Origin: Betaproteobacteria bacterium
Lineage (GTDB): Bacteria > Pseudomonadota > Gammaproteobacteria > Burkholderiales > Usitatibacteraceae
Reading direction: 5' to 3'
DNA length: 64,000 nt
NCBI GenBank assembly: GCA_016720855.1
Contig: JADKJU010000003.1
Location: 496,001-560,000, forward strand
Both the position numbers and the translations under genes were made by a program. Below, piece by piece: positions 1 to 8,396 of the stretch. Positions within the stretch are counted from its first letter, which is position 1. Each line of letters starts with the position of its first letter. The notes under the pieces are model-generated. The model was given only the letters and a program-made list of their open reading frames with translations, did not search any database and had not been told where the DNA came from.

Positions 1-2
1 TC

Positions 3-3000
3 GAGTGGCTGGAGACGAAGGCCTACAAGATGCACATCCGGGTCCTCCTCTCCAAGTACCGCGCCTACACGCCCTGCGCGGACTGCGACGGCGCGCGCCT
101 GAAGCCCGAGTCGATGCTCTGGCGCGTGGGCACGAAGGCCGAGGCCGACGCGGTGCTGGCGCCCGAGAAGCGCTATCCCCCGCGCGGCACGCTGTGGAGC
201 CTCGACGAGCTGGCCGCGCTCCCCGGCCTGTGCCTGCACGACGTGATGCTGCTGCCCATCGAGCGGGCGCGGACCTTCTTCGAACGGCTCGCCCTCCCTC
301 CGCCGATGGACGAGGCTACGGAGCTGCTGCTCGAGGCCGTCAACGCACGGATGCGCTACGTGTGCGAAGTGGGCCTCGGCTACCTCACGCTGGATCGCCA
401 GTCGCGCACGCTCTCCGGGGGCGAGGTGCAGCGCATCAACCTCACCACGGCGCTGGGCACTTCCCTCGTGAACACGCTCTTCGTGCTGGACGAGCCGTCG
501 ATCGGACTGCATCCGCGCGACATGGGCCGCGTGATCGGCGTGATGAAGCGGCTGCGCGACGCGGGCAATTCGCTCGTGGTCGTGGAGCACGACCCGCAGA
601 TCATGCTGGAGGCCGATCGCCTGATCGACATGGGGCCGGGGCCGGGCGAGCGCGGGGGCGAGATCGTGTTCTTCGGCACGCCGGAGGAGCTGAAGCACGC
701 GAAGACGGTGACGGCGGAATACCTCTCGGGCCGGAAGCGTGCGGATGCAGGCGTGGCTTCCCGGCCGCCAGCCATCGACACGCCGCGCCTCACCCTCCGC
801 GGCGTCACCGAACACAACCTCAAGGACGTGGACGTCGAGTTCCCGCTCAACCGCCTCGTGTGCGTGACGGGCGTCTCGGGATCGGGGAAATCCACGCTCA
901 TCCAGGACGTGCTGCACCCGGCACTGCGCAAGCACCTGGGCAAGCCGACGGAATCGCCCGGCGACTTCCGCGAGATGCATGGTGCCGCGCGCGTGAACGA
1001 CGTCGTCTTCGTGGACCAGTCGCCCATCGGCCGCACCACGCGCTCCAACCCCGCGAGCTACGTGGGCGCGTTCGACGCCATCCGCGAGATCTTCTCCCGC
1101 GCGCCGGAATCGAAGTCGCGCGGCTACACGGCCGGCACCTTCAGCTTCAATTCCGGCAACGGGCGCTGCCCCACGTGCAGCGGCAACGGCTTCGAACACG
1201 TGGAGATGCAGTTCCTCTCCGACGTGTACCTGCGCTGCCCGGACTGCAACGGCAGCCGCTACCGCGACGAGGTGCTCGAGGTGAAGGTGGCCGGGCGCTC
1301 CATCGCGCAGATGCTGGAACTGACGGTAAACGAGGCGCTCGCCTTCTTCTCCGGCGAGAAGGACGTGGTGGCGCGCCTGCGGCCGCTGGCGGACGTGGGC
1401 CTCGATTACCTGCGGCTCGGCCAGCCGGTGCCCACGCTCTCCGGGGGCGAGGCGCAGCGCCTGAAGCTGGCGGGGCACCTGGTCGAGGCGGGGGGCGGCT
1501 CCGTGAAGATGCTGCCCAAGCGGCCGGCGGAGGTGGTGATCGTGGCCCTTCGTCCCCCCGTCGCACCGGCCCGTACGCGGCTCTTCCTCTTCGACGAGCC
1601 CACGACGGGGCTGCACTTCGAGGACGTGGCCAAGCTCCTCACGGCCTTCCGCCGACTCATCGCCGCGGGCAATTCGCTCATCGTCATCGAGCACAACCTC
1701 GACGTGATCCGCGCCGCCGACTGGATCGTGGACCTGGGGCCGGAGGGGGGTGATGCGGGGGGCGAGGTGGTCGGTGCCGGCACGCCCGCGCAGATGATGG
1801 CGATGAAGGCCTCGCACACGGGGCGGGCGTTGAAGGATTACGAGGCGGCGCTCGCGAGGCCTTTGGGCGCGCTCGTCGCCGCGGAACCGCGTTTGCACCC
1901 GGCCCGCGCGGCCATCAACCCAAACATCGTCGTGCGCCACGCCCGCGAGCACAATCTGAAAGGCATCGACGTCGAGATCCCGCGCGGCAAGTTCACGGTG
2001 GTGACGGGTGTCTCCGGCTCCGGCAAGTCCACGCTCGCTTTCGACATCCTCTTCGCCGAGGGGCAGCGGCGCTACCTCGAGTCGCTCAACGCCTACGCGC
2101 GCCAGTTCGTGCAGCCGGCCTCGAAGCCCGACGTGGACGCGATCTTCGGCATCCCGCCCACGGTGGCCATCGAGCAGCGCACATCGCGCGGGGGTTCGAA
2201 GAGCACGGTGGCCACGCAGACGGAGATCCACCATTTTCTCCGTTTGCTCTTCGTGAAGCTGGGCACGCAGCACTGCCCCGAGTGCGACGTGCCCATCGAG
2301 CCGCAGAGCCTGGAGTCGATCGCGGCGCGCATCCTCAAGGAGCATCGCGGGAAGCGGGTGGGGCTGCTCGCCCCGCTCGTGGTCAACCGCAAGGGCCTTT
2401 ACACGGACCTCGCGAAGTGGGCGCGCGGCAAGGGCGTGTCGCACCTGCGCGTGGACGGCGAGTGGCTGCCCACGGAGCGCTGGCCGCGGCTGGATCGCTT
2501 TCGCGAACACACGCTGGAGTTGCCCGTCGCGGAACTCAAGGTCGATGCGGCGAACGAACACGCCCTTCGCGATGCGCTCGCGCAGGCGGCGGATGCGGGC
2601 AAAGGCGTGGTGCACCTGCTCGCGGGCGGCTGGGGCGCGGGCGACGTACAGGTGTTCTCGACCAAGCGCGCTTGCCCCTCGTGCGCGAGGAGCTTCCCGG
2701 AGCTGGACCCGCGCCTCTTCTCGTACAACTCGAAGCACGGCTGGTGCCCCGATTGCTATGGCACGGGCGTGAAGCTGGAGGGCGTGGACTGGAGCGACGA
2801 GCGCGCCAAGACCGGCACCGAGGACCACGTGCTCGACTCGTGGGTGTCGTGGCTCGAGCTGGACGAGGCCTGCCCAGCGTGCGAGGGCAAGCGACTCAAC
2901 CGCGAGGCGCTGGCCGTTCGCTTCCGTGGAGAGTCGATCGCCGCCATGAGCGCGCAGCCCATCTCGGCCGCGCACCGCTTCTTCGACAAACTCCGTTCTC

Positions 3001-4616
3001 CCTCTCTCCTGAGAGAGGGTCGGGGTGAGGGTCTCACGGCGCGCGAGTCCGAGATCTCTCGCGACATCCTCGCCGAGCTTTCCACGCGGCTCGACTTCCT
3101 CGAGCAGGTGGGGCTGGGGTATCTGTCGCTGGATCGCGGCGCGCCCACGCTCTCCGGCGGCGAGGCGCAGCGCATCCGGCTCGCGGCACAGCTCGGCTCC
3201 AACCTGCGCGGCGTGTGCTACATCCTCGACGAACCCACCATCGGCCTGCACCCGCGCGACAACCGCATCCTGCTCGACACGCTCGCCAAGCTGAACGCCA
3301 AGGGGAATACGCTGGTGGTGGTGGAGCACGACGAGGACACCATCCGCCACGCGCAGCACGTGATCGACCTGGGACCGGGGGCGGGACGGCTGGGCGGGTG
3401 GGTGGTGGCGGAGGGGACGGCGGAAGAGCTCTCACGGCATCCGGATTCGATCACGGGGCGTTTTCTCCGCGAGCCGCTCAAGCATCCCGTGCAGCCGCGT
3501 CGGCCGGTGAATCGCAAGACGCCTTCCATTGACGTTGTCGGCGCGAACCTGCACAACCTCCAGGACATCACGGTGCGCTTTCCGCTGGCGCGGCTCACAG
3601 TGGTGACTGGCGTCTCGGGCTCGGGCAAGTCCACGCTCGCGCGCGATGTGCTGCACGAGAACCTGGAGAGGCTGGTGGGGGCGGCGCGGGATCGGAAGGC
3701 CGCTCCTTCCGTGTTCGGCTGCAAGTCGATCACCGGCTGGGAGAGCGTGTCGCGCGTGCTGGAGGTGGACCAGACGCCCATCGGCAAGACGCCGCGCTCG
3801 TGCCCCGCGACCTACGTGGGGTTCTTCGACACGATCCGGAAATTGTTCGCGGATACGCAGGAGGCGCGCATCCGCGGCTACACCGCGAGCCGGTTCTCGT
3901 TCAACGCGGGCGGCGGCAAGGCGAAGAGCAAGGGGCGCGGCAAGGTGGTGTCGGATGCCGGGCGCTGCGCCGCGTGCGAGGGCCAGGGAATCAAGACCAT
4001 CGAGATGAGCTTCCTCCCGGACGTGAAGGTGCTGTGCGAGGCGTGCGGGGGAGCGCGGTTCAATCCCGAGACGCTGGCGGTGCAGATGCGGGGGAAGTCG
4101 GTCGGCGAGGTGCTGGGGATGAGCGTGGATGAGGCTGTCGAATACTTCGCGGCGCACCCGTCTATTCACCATGCGCTGCGGCTGCTGCAGGATGTGGGGC
4201 TGGGCTATCTCACGCTGGGGCAGCAAAGTCCGACCTTGTCAGGCGGGGAGGCGCAACGGATCAAGCTGGTGACTGAACTCGCCAAGGTGCGCACGATCGA
4301 TGATCCTCGGCGGCGGCCTGGTACCGCGCACACGCTTTACGTGCTGGACGAGCCGACGGTGGGGCTGCACATGGCGGACGTGGAGAAGCTGATCCGCGTC
4401 CTACATCGCCTCGTGGATGCGGGGAATACGGTGGTGCTGATCGAGCACAATCTGGACGTGATTGCGGAGGCGGACTGGATCGTGGATCTGGGGCCGGAGG
4501 GGGGAGACGGCGGCGGGAAGGTGGTGATGGCGGGGGTGCCGGAGGAGTTTTTGGCACCTGCGGCGAGGGGGTCGCATACGGCGGGGGCGATGCGGGGGTT
4601 TCTGAAGATCCGCTAA
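3..4616 (+). CDS. uvrA: UvrA excinuclease, double-length form (5' end outside window)
   Basis: DNA-damage recognition ATPase of nucleotide excision repair. The frame is open from the window edge, so the N-terminus is missing. The visible ~1537 residues hold four ABC signatures (LSGGE near nt 412, 1438, 3152 and 4236) but only three Walker A motifs (GVSGSGKST near nt 870, 2008 and 3610); the fourth must lie upstream. Walker B/D-loop motifs of the type LDEPTIGLHP follow each signature. CxxC zinc-finger pairs occur near nt 1168-1250, 2275, 2675-2755 and 3966-4050. This is the layout of two UvrA units fused head to tail; ordinary UvrA is about 940 residues. The second unit starts near nt 1930. 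Identity as UvrA family is firm. Whether this fused form is the cell's main UvrA cannot be told here. Confidence 0.95.
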   Translation, partial: EWLETKAYKMHIRVLLSKYRAYTPCADCDGARLKPESMLWRVGTKAEADAVLAPEKRYPPRGTLWSLDELAALPGLCLHDVMLLPIERARTFFERLALPPPMDEATELLLEAVNARMRYVCEVGLGYLTLDRQSRTLSGGEVQRINLTTALGTSLVNTLFVLDEPSIGLHPRDMGRVIGVMKRLRDAGNSLVVVEHDPQIMLEADRLIDMGPGPGERGGEIVFFGTPEELKHAKTVTAEYLSGRKRADAGVASRPPAIDTPRLTLRGVTEHNLKDVDVEFPLNRLVCVTGVSGSGKSTLIQDVLHPALRKHLGKPTESPGDFREMHGAARVNDVVFVDQSPIGRTTRSNPASYVGAFDAIREIFSRAPESKSRGYTAGTFSFNSGNGRCPTCSGNGFEHVEMQFLSDVYLRCPDCNGSRYRDEVLEVKVAGRSIAQMLELTVNEALAFFSGEKDVVARLRPLADVGLDYLRLGQPVPTLSGGEAQRLKLAGHLVEAGGGSVKMLPKRPAEVVIVALRPPVAPARTRLFLFDEPTTGLHFEDVAKLLTAFRRLIAAGNSLIVIEHNLDVIRAADWIVDLGPEGGDAGGEVVGAGTPAQMMAMKASHTGRALKDYEAALARPLGALVAAEPRLHPARAAINPNIVVRHAREHNLKGIDVEIPRGKFTVVTGVSGSGKSTLAFDILFAEGQRRYLESLNAYARQFVQPASKPDVDAIFGIPPTVAIEQRTSRGGSKSTVATQTEIHHFLRLLFVKLGTQHCPECDVPIEPQSLESIAARILKEHRGKRVGLLAPLVVNRKGLYTDLAKWARGKGVSHLRVDGEWLPTERWPRLDRFREHTLELPVAELKVDAANEHALRDALAQAADAGKGVVHLLAGGWGAGDVQVFSTKRACPSCARSFPELDPRLFSYNSKHGWCPDCYGTGVKLEGVDWSDERAKTGTEDHVLDSWVSWLELDEACPACEGKRLNREALAVRFRGESIAAMSAQPISAAHRFFDKLRSPSLLREGRGEGLTARESEISRDILAELSTRLDFLEQVGLGYLSLDRGAPTLSGGEAQRIRLAAQLGSNLRGVCYILDEPTIGLHPRDNRILLDTLAKLNAKGNTLVVVEHDEDTIRHAQHVIDLGPGAGRLGGWVVAEGTAEELSRHPDSITGRFLREPLKHPVQPRRPVNRKTPSIDVVGANLHNLQDITVRFPLARLTVVTGVSGSGKSTLARDVLHENLERLVGAARDRKAAPSVFGCKSITGWESVSRVLEVDQTPIGKTPRSCPATYVGFFDTIRKLFADTQEARIRGYTASRFSFNAGGGKAKSKGRGKVVSDAGRCAACEGQGIKTIEMSFLPDVKVLCEACGGARFNPETLAVQMRGKSVGEVLGMSVDEAVEYFAAHPSIHHALRLLQDVGLGYLTLGQQSPTLSGGEAQRIKLVTELAKVRTIDDPRRRPGTAHTLYVLDEPTVGLHMADVEKLIRVLHRLVDAGNTVVLIEHNLDVIAEADWIVDLGPEGGDGGGKVVMAGVPEEFLAPAARGSHTAGAMRGFLKIR
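2993..3036. repeat. Palindromic repeat element inside uvrA coding sequence
   Basis: A short stretch with the palindrome CTCTCTCCTGAGAGAG followed by GGTCGGGGTGAGGGT. It has the look of dispersed intergenic repeats common in proteobacteria, but here it is in frame and translated (residues SPSLLREGRGEGLT). It falls in a linker between the zinc-finger part and the last signature helix of the third ABC domain, where UvrA proteins vary. Its origin as a repeat is inferred from its appearance only. Confidence 0.45.
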
Positions 4617-4741
4617 GCGGCCTGTTGCCCATCGGCTGCGAGCGCTGGGAGGCTTCACAGGTCCTTCCCAGGCTGGCCGCCCGCAATAACACCCGTTAGA
4701 CTTGGTCCTTAAAGCAGGATAGACGGAGGGTCAGCGGATTC

Positions 4742-4756
4742 GTTACCGCACGTAAC
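4742..4756. promoter_or_regulatory. Inverted repeat upstream of the hsd operon
   Basis: GTTAC-cgcac-GTAAC is a perfect 5-bp inverted repeat with a 5-nt spacer, 15 nt before the first hsd ATG. It could be an operator for the restriction operon; nothing else supports this. The rest of 4617-4771 shows no gene. Confidence 0.3.
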
Positions 4757-4771
4757 CCGTCGGATAGCTCA

Positions 4772-5050
4772 ATGGCCACACCACGAAAAGACAAACCATT
4801 GGCAAGCAGCGACTCCGCCGCCACCGTCGGCAATGAGGCCCACCTCGTGCAGATGGCCGACGCCCTTCGCGGCAGCACGGACGCGGCCGAGCACAAGCAC
4901 GCCGGTCTTGGCCTGCTCTTCCTCAAGCACATTTCGGACGCCTTCGAGGAGCAGCACAACATGCTCGTCGCCGACAAGAAAGGCGGTGTCGACCCTGAGG
5001 GCCTGGACGAGTACTGCGCCCGGATCACCCATCCACTTGGAGCCGCTTGA
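4772..5050 (+). pseudogene. N-terminal HsdM fragment
   Basis: A 92-residue frame matching the start of type I methyltransferase subunits: the stretch ADALRGSTDAAEHKH followed by LGLLFLKHISDAFEE is the conserved N-terminal helical region of HsdM. It stops at a TGA two bases before the ATG of the complete hsdM that follows, and it has no catalytic motifs. It is probably the remnant of an earlier hsdM left when the present operon replaced it. A short N-terminal-domain protein that still works with HsdM cannot be excluded. Confidence 0.6.
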
Positions 5051-5052
5051 AC

Positions 5053-7356
5053 ATGGATCAAGCTACCCACAACAAGATCGTCTCCTTCATCTGGGGAATC
5101 GCCGACGACGTGTTGCGCGACCTCTTCAAGCGCGGCAAGTACCCTGACGTCATCCTGCCGATGTGCGTCATTCGCCGCATGGATGCGGTGCTCGAGCCGA
5201 CGAAGAAGAAGGTGCTCGAGACCAGGAAGATGCTCGATGAGGCGCGCATCACCGGGCAGCGCGCCGCCCTGTGCGACGCCGCGGGGCAGGCCTTCTACAA
5301 CACCTCGAAGTTCACGCTGCGCGACCTCAAGTCGCGCGGCAGCCAGCAGCAGCTCCTGGCCGACTTCGAGGACTACCTCAACGGCTTCTCGCCCAACGTC
5401 CAGGACATCCTCGACAACTTCAAGTTCCGCAACCAGCTCCAGACGCTGTCGAAGGCCGACGCCATCGGCACGCTGATCAACAAGTTCCTCGACCCCGACA
5501 TCGACCTCTCGCCGGCCGGCATCGACAACCACTCGATGGGCACGGTCTTCGAGGAGCTGGTCCGCAAGTTCAACGAAGACAACAACGAGGAAGCCGGCGA
5601 GCACTGGACCCCGCGCGACGCCGTGCGCCTGATGGCGAACCTCGTGTTCCTGCCCATCGAGGCCGAGATTAAGTCCGGCACCTACCTGCTGTACGACTGC
5701 GCCTGCGGCACGGGCGGGATGCTCACCGTCGCTGAGGAGACGCTCACCGCAATCGGCGACAAGCGTGGTCAGCAGGTCAAGTGCCTGCTCTACGGACAGG
5801 AGATCAACCCCGAGACCTACGCCGTCTGCAAGGCGGACATGCTGCTGAAGGGCGAAGGCGAGAGCGCCGACCACATCGTCGGTGGCGCGGAATGGTCCAC
5901 GCTCTCCCACGACGCCTTCCCTGCGCAAGAGTTCGACTTCATGCTCGCCAACCCGCCCTACGGGAAGAGCTGGAAGAAGGACCTGGAGGCGATGGGCGGC
6001 AAGGACGGCATGCGCGACCCGCGCTTCAAGGTCATGCACCAGGGCGAGGAGCTGTCGCTCGTCACGCGCTCCAGCGACGGACAAATGCTCTTCCTGGCCA
6101 ACATGGCCTCGAAGATGAACGAGAAGTCCGCGCTCGGCAGCCGCATCGCCGAGGTCCACAACGGCTCGTCGCTGTTCACCGGCGACGCCGGCCAGGGCGA
6201 GAGCAACATCCGCCGCTGGCTGATCGAGAACGACTGGCTCGAGGCCATCGTCGCCCTGCCGCTCAACCTCTTCTACAACACGGGCATCGCCACCTACGTC
6301 TGGGTGCTGTCCAACAAGAAGCCCTCGCATCGCAAGGGCCAGGTGCAGCTCATCGATGCCAGCCAGTGGTTCAAGCCGCTGCGCAAGAACCTCGGCAAGA
6401 AGAATTGCGAACTCTCGCCTGAGGACATCGCGCGCATCAGCCGTGCCTTCCTCGACTTCAAGGAAACGCCGGAGTCGAAGATCTTTCCCAACGCCGCCTT
6501 CGGCTACTGGAAGGTCACGGTCGACCGCCCGCTGCGCCTGCACAGCCAGCTCACGCTCAAGGCCATCGAGACGCTGCGGTTCACCTCGGGTGACGAGGAC
6601 ATCCGCGCGACGCTCTACGAGGAGTTCGGCGACGACCTCTTCACCAGGTTCGCCAAGGTCTCAGCCGCACTGGAGAAGCGCCTGGCCGACTGGGGCAATG
6701 ACGAGGACGAGGGCGACGACGAAGAGGGCGGCAGCGCCAAGAGGGGTCTGCCCGAGAAGAAGCGCAAGAAACTGCTCGATGCCAAGACCTGGGAGCGTGA
6801 CAGCCGCCTGGTCGAAGTCGCCACCAAGCTGCGCGTGGCACTGGGCGACACGCTATTCGAGGACCACAACCTGTTTCGCGACCGCGTGGACGCCGCGCTC
6901 GACAAGGCCAGCATCAAGCTCGCCGCCGCCGACCTGAAGCAGATTCTCAAGGCCGTGAGCTGGCGCGTCGAGACCGCGCCGCCCGTCCTCGCCAAGGTAC
7001 ACAAGCCCGGCAAGGCCAAGGCCGACCCGCTACGCGGCCTGTTCGAGGCGACCGTGGACGGCAAGCCCGCCGTCGTGGAGTACGAGCCCGACTCCGACCT
7101 ACGCGACACCGAGCAGGTGCCGTTGCTCGAAGAGGGCGGCATCGAAGCCTTCATCCGCCGCGAGGTGCTGCCCTACACCCCTGACGCGTGGATTAAGGAA
7201 GATGCCACCAAGAAAGGCTACGAGGTCAGCTTCACGCGCCACTTCTACAAGCCGCAGCCGCTGCGCACGTTGGAGGAGATCAGCGCCGACATCCTCGCTA
7301 TCGAGAAGGAGGCCGAGGGGCTGCTCGGCGATCTGCTTGGAGGGCGTGTGTCATGA
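5053..7356 (+). CDS. hsdM: Type I restriction-modification DNA methyltransferase subunit HsdM
   Basis: Adenine-N6 methyltransferase subunit of a type I RM complex, about 767 residues. It carries an N-terminal HsdM helical domain, the SAM-binding motif DCACGTGGM near residue 213 (usually DPACGTGGM), and the catalytic NPPY in LANPPYG near residue 299. The C-terminal 250 residues are an extension with an acidic patch (residues ~550-565). ATG at 5053 is chosen over an upstream in-frame TTG. The stop overlaps the next gene's start by 4 nt (ATGA), indicating translational coupling. The host DNA methylation pattern would be set by this subunit with the fused HsdS downstream. Confidence 0.93.
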   Translation: MDQATHNKIVSFIWGIADDVLRDLFKRGKYPDVILPMCVIRRMDAVLEPTKKKVLETRKMLDEARITGQRAALCDAAGQAFYNTSKFTLRDLKSRGSQQQLLADFEDYLNGFSPNVQDILDNFKFRNQLQTLSKADAIGTLINKFLDPDIDLSPAGIDNHSMGTVFEELVRKFNEDNNEEAGEHWTPRDAVRLMANLVFLPIEAEIKSGTYLLYDCACGTGGMLTVAEETLTAIGDKRGQQVKCLLYGQEINPETYAVCKADMLLKGEGESADHIVGGAEWSTLSHDAFPAQEFDFMLANPPYGKSWKKDLEAMGGKDGMRDPRFKVMHQGEELSLVTRSSDGQMLFLANMASKMNEKSALGSRIAEVHNGSSLFTGDAGQGESNIRRWLIENDWLEAIVALPLNLFYNTGIATYVWVLSNKKPSHRKGQVQLIDASQWFKPLRKNLGKKNCELSPEDIARISRAFLDFKETPESKIFPNAAFGYWKVTVDRPLRLHSQLTLKAIETLRFTSGDEDIRATLYEEFGDDLFTRFAKVSAALEKRLADWGNDEDEGDDEEGGSAKRGLPEKKRKKLLDAKTWERDSRLVEVATKLRVALGDTLFEDHNLFRDRVDAALDKASIKLAAADLKQILKAVSWRVETAPPVLAKVHKPGKAKADPLRGLFEATVDGKPAVVEYEPDSDLRDTEQVPLLEEGGIEAFIRREVLPYTPDAWIKEDATKKGYEVSFTRHFYKPQPLRTLEEISADILAIEKEAEGLLGDLLGGRVS

Positions 7357-8396
7357 GTGAGCGGGACGATCTTTTGGCTTCAATCGCTCACACCATCGAG
7401 GACTATCGAGCCGGCGAAATCGCCAAGCCATCGCCCGACCATGTGGACCGATGGGTCAAGCAGTTTGACGCGGACGTGCAAATGCCACTGCTGACCGAGA
7501 TGGACCATACGCTAGGGCAAACCTATTTCGCCACGAGCGCCGTCGCTGAATTCTTCGCCCATCAGATAAAACACCACGTGCTCGCTGGTGCATCGCCTTG
7601 CGACTTTTGGAGAGCGGCGCATGTTCTCGATATCCAGAAGCAGGGACACAGCCAGCGCGAGATTCGCCAGCTGTTCGGCATTGCGCTGCAAGAGCAATGT
7701 AGCTTGGCACTCAAGGATTGCGGCTCGGCTGGTGGCGCGTACATCTACCTCGACGATGTGCTTTTCACTGGCGGGCGAATAGGTACCGATCTCTCGGCGT
7801 GGATCACAGACCAAGCGCCAGCCGAGTTCACCGTCCATATTCTGGTAATCGCTACCCACCGGCTAGGCGAATGGCAGTGCACCGAGCGTTTGAAGAAGGC
7901 TGCCGCGGATGCTGGCAAGAAGATGCACATTCACTGTTGGGCGGCCATTCGCCTGGAGAACCGGAAAGCGAAGCGCGACACGTCCGAAGTGCTCTGGCCA
8001 GCGGTAATCCCGCAGGCCCCGTCATTGGAGGCCTATCTGGCCGAGGAGGAGAAGTTCCCCTTCCAGCCACGTCAGCCCGGCGGAAAGTGCGAGCACGGCA
8101 TCTTTTCCTCAGAGGCTGGGCGGCAACTGCTTGAGGAGCAGTTGCTCCTTGCAGGCATGCGCATTCGTTCGTTCAGCAAGAACCCGAGCCGGGCGCTCCG
8201 GCCACTTGGTTTCAGCCCGTTTGGGCTGGGCTTTGGTTCGATGATCGCGACTTTCCGCAACTGCCCGAACAACGCGCCGCTTGCGCTGTGGTGGGGCGAC
8301 CCTGATGCACACGCGGGACACCCATTTAGAAACTGGTACCCCTTGCTGCCACGCAAGACCTACGCCGGTGTGGAGGGCTTTGATGTCATCCACTGA
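7353..8396 (+). CDS. Phosphoribosyltransferase-like protein of the conflict-system type (PRTase-CE-like)
   Basis: A 347-residue protein inside the hsd operon, overlapping hsdM by 4 nt and the NADAR/hsdS gene by 14 nt. Near residue 131 it has YLDDVLFTGGRI, which reads as the PRPP-binding loop of phosphoribosyltransferases (usually a hydrophobic strand, DD, then TG). No known nucleobase-salvage family is evident, and the N-terminal ~100 residues and the C-terminal third are not recognised. PRTase-like proteins of this sort have been predicted as components of prokaryotic conflict systems. A role in modifying nucleic acid or nucleotides together with the downstream NADAR domain is inference. Codon use and GC look lower than hsdM, suggesting separate acquisition. 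Confidence 0.6.
   Translation: MSERDDLLASIAHTIEDYRAGEIAKPSPDHVDRWVKQFDADVQMPLLTEMDHTLGQTYFATSAVAEFFAHQIKHHVLAGASPCDFWRAAHVLDIQKQGHSQREIRQLFGIALQEQCSLALKDCGSAGGAYIYLDDVLFTGGRIGTDLSAWITDQAPAEFTVHILVIATHRLGEWQCTERLKKAAADAGKKMHIHCWAAIRLENRKAKRDTSEVLWPAVIPQAPSLEAYLAEEEKFPFQPRQPGGKCEHGIFSSEAGRQLLEEQLLLAGMRIRSFSKNPSRALRPLGFSPFGLGFGSMIATFRNCPNNAPLALWWGDPDAHAGHPFRNWYPLLPRKTYAGVEGFDVIH

Noticed and set aside
4696..6543. 615-codon minus-strand frame opposite hsdM
   Set aside because: It is the antisense shadow of hsdM, a common effect of high GC third positions, and has no recognisable domains.
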